A stretch of DNA of 34,400 nt from contig JAISRZ010000035.1 in assembly GCA_031273455.1 (NCBI GenBank), positions 1 through 34,400 on the forward strand. Reading direction: 5' to 3'. Both the position numbers and the translations under genes were made by a program. Position 1 is the stretch's first letter, and each line of letters opens with the position of its first letter. This DNA is from Deltaproteobacteria bacterium (GTDB taxonomy: Bacteria; Desulfobacterota; Desulfarculia; Adiutricales; Adiutricaceae). Positions 1 to 11,400 of the stretch are shown here, piece by piece. The notes beneath the pieces are model-generated. The model did no database searches. It was given only the letters and a program-made list of their open reading frames with translations, and was not told where the DNA came from.

Positions 1-228
1 GCCAGATCCTTAGCTTTTGGAATATTATAAGGTTTTTGCGGCTGATTTTCCAATAAGACCATAAGTCAAAAAAGTTCTGGTCCGCCTCTTCTACGGTTAC
101 GGGGCTAGACTATGTTTCACAGACCAGGTTTCAGGCGTGAACTAGATATCGTCGATCCTATGATTGGTCCTATGGCTAAAATGTCCCCCCAGGCGAACGC
201 TTACATTATTCCTTTACACAACGAGAAT

Positions 229-1215
229 CTAAGGCCCAGGGGCCTCGGACTTTAGGGAGGAAAAGCGGGATTTACTGGCCGCGGCGGCCGGGGCCGTGGC
301 CCTTAACATCTGCCGCCACAAGGGCAGAACGTCTTTCGAGGCTAAAATGGTTTGGCGAATAAAGGCTTGTAAATCCACCGGGCTTAAGCCAATGGTTTGG
401 AGGATGTAGTCCGGATCGGCCTCTAAAACCTCGGTCTGGAGACCAAAACCTATTTTGTTGGCTAAAATGTCAGCTAAAGAGGTTAAAGCCACAATAGCTT
501 TGTTTTCTTTGGCCTTTTCTGGTTGATGATGGTACAAAATAGCCTCTAAATAAATCTTAGGGAGCTTCCACATACAAGCCAGCTCAAAACCCACGAGCTC
601 GTGCCGGATCATTAAAGCGCTTTCGGCCTCCAAACCGATCTGCCCAGCTAGGATGAGATCTAACAGCTTTTGGAATATTAGGGGAAACTTGGAGACTAAA
701 ACGATTAAACCCAGCTCATGTAAGAGCCCGGCGATCATGGCCTCCCCGGGCTCAACCGTTTTGACCTGGAGGGCCAACCGCTGCCCCAGCCAGGACACGG
801 CTAAAGAATGGATCCACAAGGATTCGGAGTCAAACCCCCGAGGCCCCGCGGAGACGTTAAAGGTCTCGGTTAAACCCATGCCCAAAGACATAAGGCCCAA
901 CTCTTGGTAGCCAATGATGGTGATGGCTCGCTCCACGGTTTTGACCGGGACCCTAACCGCGTAGTAGGTGGAATTGGCGAGACTAATGACTTTGGCCGTT
1001 AAGGCCGGATCCATCTCCACCACGTCCCGGAGCTCCCGGACCGAGGTGTTGGGATCGCCAATAAGATCAATTAGGCGCAAGGATATCTGCGGGAGGCTAA
1101 CCAAAAGGCTTAAATCCCTTAAACGGTGGGCCACCTGGGGGTCCAAGCGGGAGTCCGGAAAATCAAAGGAGTCCAGAGCCACGTCCATAGGAAAAACCAA
1201 CCCTTTTAGCCTCAA
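229..1215 (-). CDS. HDOD-domain signalling protein
   Basis: A 328-residue protein dominated by an HDOD domain (about residues 30-235), a non-catalytic relative of HD phosphohydrolases found in signalling and stress proteins. The region around LISLANSTYY-like residues and the LHELG stretch (about 165-170) follow the family pattern. A short basic, alanine-rich tail follows. No receiver, EAL or GGDEF domain is fused, so the output partner is unknown. The longest reading frame begins with TTG at 1215 with AAGG seven bases upstream; an internal ATG at 1188 (MDVALDSF) is an equally reasonable start. It lies downstream of rho on the same strand with a 211-base gap, so co-transcription is possible. 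The family call is firm; the cellular role cannot be read from the sequence. Confidence 0.85.
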   Translation of the reverse strand: MRLKGLVFPMDVALDSFDFPDSRLDPQVAHRLRDLSLLVSLPQISLRLIDLIGDPNTSVRELRDVVEMDPALTAKVISLANSTYYAVRVPVKTVERAITIIGYQELGLMSLGMGLTETFNVSAGPRGFDSESLWIHSLAVSWLGQRLALQVKTVEPGEAMIAGLLHELGLIVLVSKFPLIFQKLLDLILAGQIGLEAESALMIRHELVGFELACMWKLPKIYLEAILYHHQPEKAKENKAIVALTSLADILANKIGFGLQTEVLEADPDYILQTIGLSPVDLQAFIRQTILASKDVLPLWRQMLRATAPAAAASKSRFSSLKSEAPGP

Positions 1216-1426
1216 TCGCGGACCTTTAAGCGGCGAAGATCCAAAAAACCCGTTCCCTAGCCTAACGGCCTTAAAAGGGCTCTAGCGACTGACGGTAATG
1301 AAACGGCCACGCCCGATTTTCCCTAAACGCTCCTCTAAGGGCGCGCCCACCGCTCTTGATATCCTATTTTACCCTATTATGGAAACACAAAGAAGAATTA
1401 TAAATTTCCTAGGTAAATTCGCGGCC

Positions 1427-2689
1427 TTAAGCGCTCATGGAGTCCAAAAACTCCTTGTTGGATTTACTCCCCCGCATCTTATCCAGCAAAAATTCCATGC
1501 TGTCCACCGGGTTAAGGGGGCTTAGAAGCTTTCTTAAGATCCAGACCCGGTTCAGCTCCTTTTCGGTTAAAAGGAGGTCTTCCTTTCGCGTCCCGCTCCG
1601 GTTAATGTCCATGGCCGGGAAGATCCGCTTATCCGAAAGCTTCCGGTCCAAGTGGATCTCCATGTTGCCGGTGCCTTTAAACTCCTCAAAAATAACCTCG
1701 TCCATCCGGCTGCCCGTGTCGATTAGGGCGGTCGCGATAATGGTTAAGGACCCGCCTTCCTCAACGTTCCGAGCCGCCCCAAAAAACCTTTTGGGCCGAT
1801 GGAGGGCGTTGGAGTCCACGCCGCCGGAGAGGATCTTCCCGGAAGGCGGGACCACGGTGTTGTAAGCCCGGGAGAGGCGGGTGATGGAGTCCAAAAGGAT
1901 GACCACGTCCCTTTTATGCTCCACTAAGCGCTTGGCCTTCTCAATGACCATGTCGGCCACCTGGACGTGCCGGGTGGCGGGCTCGTCAAAGGTGGAGCTA
2001 ATGACCTCGCCCGAGACCGACCGTTGCATGTCCGTCACCTCCTCGGGCCGCTCATCGATTAGAAGCATGATTAAAGCCACGTCCGGATGGTTTTTGGTGA
2101 TGCTGTTGGCGATGTTCTGGAGGAGGATGGTTTTACCGGTGCGGGGCGGGGACACGATAAGACCCCTTTGGCCCTTCCCAATGGGGGTCATCATGTCCAT
2201 AATTCGCATGGAAAAGTTTTTGGTCTCGGTCTCCAGGCGGATCCTTTCGTCCGGGTACAAAGGGGTCAAGTTGTCAAAGAGGATCTTGTCCCGGGAGACC
2301 TCCTCGGGGTCCTCAAAGTTACAGTGCTCCACCTTTAAAAGGGCGTAGTACCTTTCGCTTTCCTTAGGCGGGCGGATCTGACCTGAAACCGTGTCGCCGG
2401 TGCGCAGATTGAAGCGCCGGATCTGACTCGGGGAGACGTAGATGTCGTCTGGGCCGGGCAGGTAGTTGGACTCCGGGGCTCGTAAGAACCCAAAGCCATC
2501 CGGCAGGGTCTCTAAAACGCCCCCCCCGAAAATCATGCCGTTATGCTCGGTCTGGGCTTGGAGCAAAGAGAAGATGAGCTCTTGCTTCCGTAAGCCCGTG
2601 GCGTTTTCGATCTTGAACTCCTTAGCTAAAGAGGTCAAGTCCGAGATCTTCATCTGTTTCAGTTCGGATAAATCCATTTTTTCTGTCAT
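1427..2689 (-). CDS. rho: Transcription termination factor Rho
   Basis: A hexameric RNA-dependent ATPase/translocase that ends transcription of untranslated RNA. At 420 residues it matches the usual length (E. coli 419). The order is: Rho N-terminal helical domain (1-45); cold-shock-like RNA-binding domain with RNP1 GFGFLR (65-70); then the RecA-like ATPase with Walker A SPPRTGKT (180-187), the [15 protein letters not shown] segment (211-225), and Walker B VVILLD (262-267) followed by [10 protein letters not shown]. The Q-loop/R-loop region (about 285-330) is intact, so the protein should be active. It is preceded by a roughly 540-base leader starting at a consensus sigma-70 promoter. Long leaders allow Rho autoregulation in enterobacteria; that is only an analogy here. 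Confidence 0.98.
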   Translation of the reverse strand: MTEKMDLSELKQMKISDLTSLAKEFKIENATGLRKQELIFSLLQAQTEHNGMIFGGGVLETLPDGFGFLRAPESNYLPGPDDIYVSPSQIRRFNLRTGDTVSGQIRPPKESERYYALLKVEHCNFEDPEEVSRDKILFDNLTPLYPDERIRLETETKNFSMRIMDMMTPIGKGQRGLIVSPPRTGKTILLQNIANSITKNHPDVALIMLLIDERPEEVTDMQRSVSGEVISSTFDEPATRHVQVADMVIEKAKRLVEHKRDVVILLDSITRLSRAYNTVVPPSGKILSGGVDSNALHRPKRFFGAARNVEEGGSLTIIATALIDTGSRMDEVIFEEFKGTGNMEIHLDRKLSDKRIFPAMDINRSGTRKEDLLLTEKELNRVWILRKLLSPLNPVDSMEFLLDKMRGSKSNKEFLDSMSA

Positions 2690-3234
2690 ACCAAGGATCC
2701 TGAAAGGGAAAGCCCCTAAAATGAGGCGTGTCGCCGAAGTCGCCGTAAAGGCCGCTTACGAGGCGAGTCAAAAAAAATAAAAGCTATTTCCCTTTAAACC
2801 TTAGCTACGAGGTTTTTAGGAAAATAACGGGTTAACCTAAGGTCAGCTAGAGCCAAACCAACTGGAAACCAATAATTATGTTGGTGAGTGACGGATATAT
2901 GATTAGAAACCAGGAGCTAGTTCAATTGGAATAGAACAAAATTACAGATAGGAATAGCTTTAAGTCGCCTAAACCTTAACTCTAATAGAACGCGAATTGT
3001 TAACCGTATTCTTACCCTTAACAAATTATCTGACAAAAATCAAGCTCGCCCTATACCCAAAAGCCGCGAGGCCTCTGGAACAATCAGCCACAAAATAACA
3101 TAACACACTGTTATTTTGATTAATGAACTGTTTTTTAGAAGGATTAATGATCTTTTGGGGTAATTATGATAAGTGGTAATTATCCAATATTTTGGGAAAA
3201 AATAAAGAGCCCATAGTGAGCGTGGAATCGATTG
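2690..3234 (-). other. Long untranslated leader of rho
   Basis: About 545 bases between the promoter at 3239-3267 and the rho start codon, with no open frame that looks coding on either strand. The sequence is AT-rich with short C-poor stretches. It would be a long 5' untranslated region if the promoter serves rho. I see no known riboswitch consensus in it. Confidence 0.5.
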
Positions 3235-3238
3235 CGCT

Positions 3239-3267
3239 TATATACTGAAAAATAAAGGCCCTGTCAA
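3239..3267 (-). promoter_or_regulatory. Consensus sigma-70 promoter, probably for rho
   Basis: Read on the minus strand there is TTGACA (3267-3262), exactly 17 bases, then TATATA (3244-3239). This is a near-perfect promoter firing towards rho, with a start near 3232. It lies 67 bases downstream of the group II intron 3' end, so the intron does not interrupt the promoter core. Confidence 0.75.
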
Positions 3268-3370
3268 GAATTTTTTTCTTTTTTTAACTGGCCTTTGAGC
3301 CATTATAGTCGAGATCGCTAGTTTTAGCCAGAGAATAGGGGTAGGGAAGGGTTGCCCCTCCCCTCCCTCC

Positions 3371-3402
3371 GAACCGTGCGTGCGTTTTCTCGCACACGGC
3401 TC
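3371..3402 (-). ncRNA. Group II intron domain V catalytic hairpin
   Basis: A 32-base hairpin on the minus strand. An outer eight-pair stem (GAGCCGTG with CACGGTTC, including one G-U) is followed by a two-base bulge on the 3' side, then a four-pair stem and an A-rich loop. This is the catalytic core of the intron. The AGC triad in the 5' strand and the bulge are the conserved elements that bind catalytic metal ions. Confidence 0.85.
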
Positions 3403-3450
3403 TCCGATTGGTGAGTTCTCCATTGGAGACCAACTCGCTCACGCGGACTG

Positions 3451-4902
3451 TTATAACCCATCAAACAGGCTTCTGGCGTCTTCCAACGCCATAACCTTGG
3501 CAGGGCACATTGCGAACAATCCTTTGTCTGCGAAGAAGCTATTTGGCCATCTTTCATGACATTTCTTCGACTTTCCGAACCCTTTACTCTTATTCATCCT
3601 GAGCAGCCGAGCTCTTAACCTTCTGCGGACAAATCTGTCCAATGGCGCGAAATCGCTTAACTTAGCGTTCTTGAAGTAATTAAACCATCCCTTAACCGCC
3701 CTATTAATGCTTCCAATCATGGCGTCTAGACTGAGACCACAATTTCTGGGAGTCAGCTCCCTTAACCGGTCCTTCATCTTGTTCAGGCTTTTCTTCCTCA
3801 CAGTCTTTTGCCCAGATTCGAACCTGTAACCCAGGAAATCAAATCCCTGTCCCCTTTTCCTACAATCTCCTACATGAACCTTATCAGGGTGTAGCGTCAG
3901 ACCATTCTTCTCCATCCACAACCTCACGAACATGAGCGCATTTCCAGCGTCGGATTTGCTTTTCGTAAGAATCACAAAGTCGTCCGCATATCGGACCATC
4001 TTGAAACCTAGTGACGTTATTCTAATATCTAACGAATGGAGATACAAGTTAGCTAAAATTGGACTTATTACCGCTCCTTGTGGCGTACCTGCAGACGGTT
4101 TCCACCTTCTTACTTCCGTCATGATGTCTTGTCGCAGCCAGCTATCAACCAATGACAATATTCGACCATCAGCGATATGCTCCTTAACCCTGTCCATCAA
4201 CTTGTCATGTGGAATTGAGTCAAAGTAACCCTTAATGTCAGCATCTACCACGTAGGTATATCCTTCTTGGATTAATTCGTCCACTCTCTTTAACGCGTCT
4301 CCGGCCCCTCTCCCTGGTCTAAAACCGTAACTCATGTCTAGGAAAAGGTTCTCAAAGATAGGCTCAATCACCAGCTGCGTCGCCTTCTGAACCACCCTGT
4401 CTTTAACTGTGGGTATCCCTAATGGCCTAGTTTGACCCGGACCCTTCGGAATCTCCACCCTCTTGACCGGCAAAGGCTCATATCTATCCAGCCTCAAATC
4501 CTCACTTAATTTGACCAGATTATTGTCTAATCTAGCCCCAAAGCGTTCCACTGAGACATTATCAACACCAGCCGAGCCTTTGTTTCGCCGCACCGCCTCC
4601 CAAGCAATCTTCAACGTTTCTGGGCGGTACACCTTGTCCATCAGACTAAACCACTTCCCTCCTTTGACGCCGTTAACCAGCGCCGTCAGCATCCGAGGAG
4701 TCCATATTTCTGCTTCAGCTTTAATGCTTCTGACCTTGCTTAGCGTTTCACGCACTGACGGTCTGTTTTGCTCCATATCTTCCCTCGTGTTCACCTTTCT
4801 ACCCCCCTTCCTTACGCCTGGTTTTGCTTCCCCGGCATTCCTCCCCACATTGGGGCCTTTCAGTACTATGAGGGCTCTGAATCCCATCAGGCTCACAAAC
4901 AC
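3451..4902 (-). CDS. ltrA: Group II intron reverse transcriptase/maturase
   Basis: A 483-residue intron-encoded protein that helps the intron RNA fold and splice and copies it into DNA at new sites. Reverse-transcriptase blocks run from about residue 90 to 360, including GIPTVKDRVVQKA (162-174), the first catalytic Asp region VVDADIKGYFD (218-228), GTPQGAVISPILANLYLH (272-289) and the catalytic YADD box (305-308). The maturase X domain follows, with AVKGWFNYFK (402-411). The C-terminus (RWPNSFFADKGLF, 451-463) resembles introns lacking an HNH endonuclease, and no Cys/His zinc cluster is visible. The start is GTG at 4902 with GGGAGG about ten bases upstream; MEQNRPS at residue 43 is an alternative. 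No frameshift is seen. Confidence 0.95.
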   Translation of the reverse strand: MFVSLMGFRALIVLKGPNVGRNAGEAKPGVRKGGRKVNTREDMEQNRPSVRETLSKVRSIKAEAEIWTPRMLTALVNGVKGGKWFSLMDKVYRPETLKIAWEAVRRNKGSAGVDNVSVERFGARLDNNLVKLSEDLRLDRYEPLPVKRVEIPKGPGQTRPLGIPTVKDRVVQKATQLVIEPIFENLFLDMSYGFRPGRGAGDALKRVDELIQEGYTYVVDADIKGYFDSIPHDKLMDRVKEHIADGRILSLVDSWLRQDIMTEVRRWKPSAGTPQGAVISPILANLYLHSLDIRITSLGFKMVRYADDFVILTKSKSDAGNALMFVRLWMEKNGLTLHPDKVHVGDCRKRGQGFDFLGYRFESGQKTVRKKSLNKMKDRLRELTPRNCGLSLDAMIGSINRAVKGWFNYFKNAKLSDFAPLDRFVRRRLRARLLRMNKSKGFGKSKKCHERWPNSFFADKGLFAMCPAKVMALEDARSLFDGL

Positions 4903-5330
4903 CCAATGGGCCTCCCGACTTATCTCGCCTTACCTTCCGATCGTTCCGTCCCCAATCACCTCGTAACGCCCTAAGTCGCCCGTTAGCACTCGGCGCTTAG
5001 GTTTCGGACAGAGCTGCCTTACGGTCGAAGTTTCGCTTATCGCCGGCTCGACAGATGCCCGTTTGTGGGCTTCGCGATATATATGGACGCTCGCCACGTT
5101 AAAAGGCCGAAACGGGTTCGTCATCCTACGGACCGACCATTCACCTCCTGATGCTCCTCACCCCGCCTTACGACGACGCAATTTCGCTTGGTTACAGAGC
5201 GGCTAACTCCACTCTGACGCGGACTTACACCGCGCTGATAAGGTGCCCTCATCGGCGCACATAATTAAGTCTTAATAGCGACCTTAAAATGGTTAAATTA
5301 AACTTAATAAGCTAGATCTATGGTTATAGA

Positions 5331-5385
5331 AGCCCCCTAGGGGGCTCTCGGGGCCATTAGCCCCCAAAGCCCCCTAAGGGGGGGC
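5331..5385 (-). terminator. Paired GC-rich hairpins after the autotransporter gene
   Basis: Two inverted repeats lie just beyond the autotransporter stop codon. On the minus strand they are a GCCCCC/GGGGGGGC stem (5385-5369), then the perfect palindrome AGCCCCCTAGGGGGCT (5346-5331) followed by TCTATAA. Neither has a proper U-tract, so they may act as processing or Rho-linked 3' ends rather than strict intrinsic terminators. Confidence 0.5.
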
Positions 5386-5411
5386 GCTAGATGGTTTTAA
5401 GCTCTTAGAAG

Positions 5412-8400
5412 CTAAAAATCCCACTTTAGTTTTAAGCTCCCGGTGAGCCCCGCGCGCTGACCAACGTACGCTTGGGCCCCAACCTCCAAGGAAAAGGGCG
5501 AGTTAACCGATGGGGCGTAGGTTAAACCCAACTCCCCGATCCCGGTGTCCCCGCGGACGGTGGGGGCCTTAATGGGGTAACCATAGGTGGTGGCCTTAGC
5601 TTCTCCGTCCATTTCCCGCTCATAAGCCGCCCCTAAGTAGGGGGTAAAGCTCTCATTAAGGGCGTAGGCTAAGCGACCGCCTAAGCGGAGCCTATTAGAG
5701 TTGACGTCCTTAAAAGTCACGGGGTCCCCGTTTTTTAAGGTGACTTTCGCCCCCTCTTGGCGGGTCCAGAAGTATTTTCCGTAAAGATCGAGCGATCCTT
5801 TGGGGCTAAAATCCCAGACGTAGCCAGCCCCTATATGGGCCCCGTAGTAGAGAGCCGAGGTCTCGTAATCCCCTTTAACCCCAGTTACCGCGTCCCGTAA
5901 ATCCGAGCTAGCGTACTCGTTATACACGCGACCTAACCGCCCGGTGACTTCCAGGTAAAGATGGCCGGGCCCGGTGGGGGTGAAATCCAGGCGGCCCAAT
6001 AACCCGCCGCCTAGGTAATAAAGATCCCCCTCGCCTTTAATGGACCCAACGTTATTAAAAGAATTATAGGTGTCATAGGCGCCGTTTCCGTATTCCACAA
6101 AGCCCCCGAAAGTCGTGGCGGCCAAAGCGGCGTTAAGATCGCTGGCTCCCTTGGCTAACCCGACCATTAGGGAAACGCTCCGGGTGTCCACGTGGGACCC
6201 GGTGCGATAGCGTAAGTTTCCGGCCGAGACCGCCCCAAAGGCCGCTAAACCTAAGCCCGGGTTAAGACCGGCGGCCACGGCCTTAACCGCCGCGGTCAAG
6301 CCGCTTCCAGCCGCGAGATCCGCCCCTAAGTTAACTAAAGCCGCCCCAGCGAAATACCCCTCGACTAGGGCCTTACTCTCCGGGCTCGCCCCTAAGTAAG
6401 TGACCGCGGCGTATAAGTGGTTAGGGTCCGTATAGAGGTCAGCCTCGTAGGCCCGGGTAAGACCAATCCGGCCCGCGGCCACCTGGTTGATTGGCCGCCC
6501 GCGAAGGTCCCCAGTGGTCGCGATAAGATTAAGAACATGGCCTAAATACTCGGCCCTTTTCCGCCCGCCTAAATCCAGAGCCACGTAACTATCCGTTAGA
6601 TCCACCGAGCCATTAACGCTTAAGATCGGGGCGCCTAAGGGCGTGGCGTCAATAGGCAAATGGAACTTAATGGTCCCCTTAGCGACGCTTAGATCCCCAA
6701 TATAGGTAGCTGGATAGTAGGCCTCTAATAACTCTAAAGGCGTCACGTTACCGCCAGAATTGAAAGTGGCCCCCCCGTAAATGGCCAGTTGACTAGAGAT
6801 CCGGGCCCCCGGGGAAAGAAAGAGGGTCCCTTCCTTAACCGCGGTCACCCCGGTGAAGGCGTTAACCCCGCCCAAGGTTAAAGTCCCCGGGCCAGTTTTA
6901 AGCAGATCGCCGGGGCCATAGATAACCCCATTCAGAGTTCCAAAGTCGCTTCCTGTGGCCTCAATATAAGCTGACCCCTCTAAGTTAATGTCGTTTTTGA
7001 GGGTCCGGGCCCCCGAAAAACCTAAAGTTACGCCGCTAGCCATTTTAACGGTCCCGTAACCCAAGGCCGAGTCATTGGCCGCGATCAGCTGGCCTTCGGC
7101 GAGATCCACTAAGCCGATTAAGGAGTTAGAGCCGGATATGGTTAGCGATCCGGCCCCGATTTTAGTTAACCCCCCGCCAGTTATGGCCCCCGACAAAGTG
7201 GCCTCTTCCCCGGCGGCCAGGAAAACTTGGTTATTTAAGCCTTCTAGGCTAATGGCCTTAGTTAGGTTAAGGTTATTAGCCAGACGCAATAGACCATCGT
7301 TAAAGATAAAATCCCCAAAGCCAAGAGCGTCGTTTTCTTTAAGCCACAGCTCACCATTAGCTAAACGCGTCCCCCCAGTGTGCGTATTGGCGGTGTCCAA
7401 TAGAACGCGCCCAGTTATTTCCAATAACCCTTGGCCCGCGACGGTGGGGCGAAAGCCGCTCCCCGTCTCGTCATAGGCTAACCGCAAAACCGCCCCAGAG
7501 TCCACGGTGATTAAATTGTTGAGCCCAGCGGCCCGCAGGTCCCCTAAAGACAAAACGCCCGAGCTAACTAAGGTTGGCCCATCGTAGGAGTTAGCCGCGT
7601 TTAAGATCAAGGTGGCCGGGCCCGATTTACGCAAACCCACGCCCTGGCCGGTTAAACTGGCCTCAATATAAATCTCCCCAGCCTGACCGCTAATTAGGGC
7701 GTAAGAATTAGATCCATCGTAAGGGTCCAGGTCCAAAAGCTGGATGGCCGCGCCGGTTAAGCTATACCCATCGCTGAGAAAAAAAAGACCCGCGGCCGAG
7801 ACCGATCCAGTGACCTTAATCTCCCCGGGCGTTAGCCCAGAGGTTCCAAAGACGGCTACCTTAGAATCGCTGGCCCAAACCTCTTTTTGCCCATTAGCCG
7901 AGATATAATGGGTATTCCAGTTTAAGGCCCCCGCTGGGTCCCAAACGCCGCCGGAATCTTGATCCCAAAACTCCACTTTTTGTCCAGTGGGTAAGGTAAT
8001 TAGGAGGACCTCCTTTTGGGCGACGTAATTAAAAAGCTCCTTTCGGTAGTTAGCGTTTCCAGTGATATCGCTACCGTCATAGTTAATAACGTAAGCCCCG
8101 GTGAAAGGCGTTAGCCCAGTGGCTAAATTGGTCGTCCCATATTTGGCTAAGACGTACACGCCTAAAGAGTCGAGATTGACAGTCAACTTATTGGTCGAGC
8201 TTAAGCCATTTATATTCAAGGCTCCCGCGACGCTCAACCAACCGCCGTGGCTAAACTCCAGATTATTAGTCGTCCCGACGTTAATGGTTAGGTTATGGTC
8301 CAAGGTTAGGGCCCCAGCCACCTTTAAAGTTCCGCCACTCGCGATAGCGGTATCCCCCGATATTCGCCCGTAGCCGGAAAGGGTGGCCCCCGAAGCCACG

Positions 8401-11400
8401 TTAACCGCGCCGCCCCCGAGTAAGCCGCCGTCCGCCAAACGCAACTCGCCCGCGGTCACAGAAGTTGCGCCTTGATATAAGCTAGCGGAATTGGTTAGGG
8501 TCAAAATTCCGGCTTGCGTCTTGGTTAAGGTTCCATAGGGCGAAGAGCTCCCGGAATCGATGATGGGTCCGCCTAGGGTAATGGAGTTAAGGTTATCGAT
8601 TGTGGCCCCGCCAGCCCCCAAACTAAGGACGTTATCTAGGCTAAGACTATTGGAGGCAAAGTCTAAAGTCCCCCCATCAAGTTTTAAGGTCGCGGTCCCG
8701 AGGTTATTGTTGGCGTTAATAGTTAGGGTCCCGCCGCCCACGTCCAGCGCCCCCGCGAATAGTGAGTTATCCCCGCTAAACGCGTAAGTTTGATTGTTTA
8801 AGAGTTGGACCGTCCCCGAGCCGGAGAGCGGGTTAGGGAAGGTTGTCGGGCTAGTCATATTTAGTCGCAAAAGAGAACCATCGTGGTCTAAGTTAATCGC
8901 CGCTAACCCAGACTGACCATAAGTGGCGGTGAGTTCCAGAACGCTCTCGTCCATAATGGTGGTGAGGCCGGAAAACGAGCTCGTCTTGGATGACCCTAGC
9001 GGACCATCCAGCCCCGAAAAAGTCACGTTCGGGCCGTCTAAAATAAGTTCGCCCGAACCGCTTAGACTAAAAGGCGGCGTAGCGGATAACCCCTGGTTTA
9101 GGTCCGCGCTTAAGGTTAAAGAACCGCCTGGGGCGAGGCTAATCTCGCCTAAAAAGTTGGTTGAGTCCGAACGGACGTTGTTGTCCACGAGAGTGTAATC
9201 GCCCGCGTCCAGAGCCAGTTTGGCCGTAGTAAGCGGGTCAATTAGCTCGTTATTTAAGATACCTCCTAAGCCCACTAGATTAAGAATCGCCGAGCCATTA
9301 AAGGTAACCGAGCCGCTACCTAAGGAATCGATCGCTAAACCGGGCCCCGGGGTTTCCGCGCTCAGGATGGCGTTATTATTGATGGTGGTCCCGCCCGCGT
9401 AAGTGTGGCCAGAACCGAGACGGACTAAGCTACCAGCCGCGATTTCCACCAACCCCGCCCCGGTGATTCGGCGCGGAAAGACTTTCGCGAGGTTAGCGTA
9501 GTCCAAGATAAGCTTAGAGGGATCCGGGTTACCGGCTTGGAGATCAATATCCCCGGCTAGGCCCAGAGCCTCAAACCGTTGGACCGTTAAGACAGTCGGG
9601 CCAGAGTTACCAGGCTCCACGAGGATCGTTCCAGAATATTCGGGTTGACTAATCGAAGAAACAACCGAGCTTCCAGAGGCGATTTCTAGACTTCCCGACC
9701 CTATCAGCTGGTTAAGTAAGTTGGCCGAAAAAGCTAAACGCAAGGTCGCGTTAGGCGCGATGGTCACTTGCGAGTAATAGGGGCTCCCCGAGGTCGCCGA
9801 GGCTAAAGCCTGATCAGTGGCTAAAACGAGCCGCCCCTCTTGGATAACCACTTCCCTCGGGGCGGTGTTATAGGAGCTGGAATCATAAAAACCTGGGTTA
9901 AGGACCAAGGTCCCAGGGCCAGTTTTATAGAGCTGGTCATTGGGGTTACTAACCATTAAAGCGTTAATCCGGGGCGAAGTGGCGAAGGTGGGATCAGTGT
10001 CCGGGGCCTGGCTGTTTAAGACCAGACGCGGCCCGTCCACGGTGGGTAGCGGCTCTAAAAATAACTTGTTCCCAGAGCCACTTTGGATGATCCAATTGTT
10101 GTCCATAAAAACCAAGGCCAAGGCCTGGATAGCGGAATTTATGGTAACTAGGCCAGGGGTCCCGTGGGCGCTATCGAAAACCGCCACAACCCCGTGGGAG
10201 TTATCCCAATTTCTTGGCGAGCTAACGATTCCCGAGTCGCTAACGGCCAAGGACTCCCAACCGCCCTGGTGATCATGCCAAGACCCCGAATTGGCGTTGG
10301 TTCGGAACAAGATCGTCTGACCATCGCCAGCGAGGAGTAAGATCCTCTGATTGGCGTTATCGTACACCAGCCAGGCCGGTTGGTTGGTCTGGCCGCCCAC
10401 GGTCACTAAGGAACTAACGTTACTATAGTCTTGGGCGGCGTTCCCCAATCGGCCAGTTAGGGTATGGTACTCAGCTAGGACGTAGAAACCCCGGTGACTT
10501 AACTCCGCCTGAAACAGAAGATCGTCTAGAGCTAATGTCCCACTTACGGTTAATTTTCCGCCTTGGTAATCCAAGGTGGACTTAATCGCTTGGCCATAGT
10601 AGGGCGAGCCGACCGTCTGGGTCTCGTTAATGAAGCGACTATCGCCCGTTATCGTGAGCCGGGCTTTTAAGATGAGACTACTATTAAGCGTGGGGTTCAT
10701 GGGCGTTAATAGATCGCCCGTTAAGCTGACTGGGCTAGCGATGGTTAGAACCCCGTAATTCGTTAAATCGCCGATTAAACTCGCCTGGTTGGACAAGGTC
10801 AGTTTATTCTGATTGGTGACCCCTAGCGGATAGTTATACTGGCCCCCGCTCAGAATAAATTCCCCCTCCCCGCTTTCTAGAACTAAGGATCCGCCCTGGG
10901 AGAGGCCAGTGTCGGCGAGGGTTAGGAGCCCTTGACGGGTCTGACTTAAGTTAAGCTTCAGCTCCTCGGTTGGCCCGGCTTGAAATAACCCCGCGCCCTT
11001 TAGAGTCATTTGGTCCACATGTCGCAGGGTCAGTTGGCCGCCGCTATAAAAGACGCTGGGGGAGCCCATTAAGGCCGCCTCTAACGTTAGATGGTGGGAG
11101 TTAAGATCGTAAGCCCCAGTGAAATCGGTGCCATAGAGCCTCTCCGCGGCCAGTAAATCATCGGTTAGCCTAAACGTCCCCGAGCCGCTTAGCCAAAGAG
11201 TGTAGCCAGCTCCGCTAGGGGCGGTGAAGGCTTTGTCCCCAGCCAGGGAGAACCGGGAGCCGCTGTTTATGATGAGGTTATTGCGCCCGGTTAGCCCAGG
11301 GCCCACTAACTCCACCCAGGCTAAGGCGTCCGGTAAACCGATCTGGATGGTGGAGTTAACAAAGTTAGTCGCGAAAGGATAATCCACGCCACTAGAATTA

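Larger units (their letters stand above)
3335..5260 (-). mobile_element. Complete group II intron with maturase ORF
   Basis: A self-splicing retroelement of about 1926 bases on the minus strand. The 5' end reads GTGCGCCGATGAGGGCACC from 5260, matching the GUGYG consensus, and is followed by a structured domain I region lacking ORFs (5260 to about 4905). The ORF sits in domain IV. Domain V is a 32-base hairpin at 3402-3371 beginning GAGCCGTG, with the AGC triad and a two-base CG bulge. Domain VI follows as a G-rich/C-rich hairpin capped by GCAA, with a bulged A at 3342, seven bases before the proposed 3' end CCCCTAT at 3335. All parts appear intact, so it may still splice and move. Boundaries rest on consensus ends; the exon-binding pairings were not resolved. 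Confidence 0.85.

Noticed and set aside
7075..9402. Several plus-strand open frames of 60-133 codons opposite the autotransporter
   Set aside because: They mirror the biased repeat composition of the coding strand, lack ribosome-binding sites, and show no recognisable domain.
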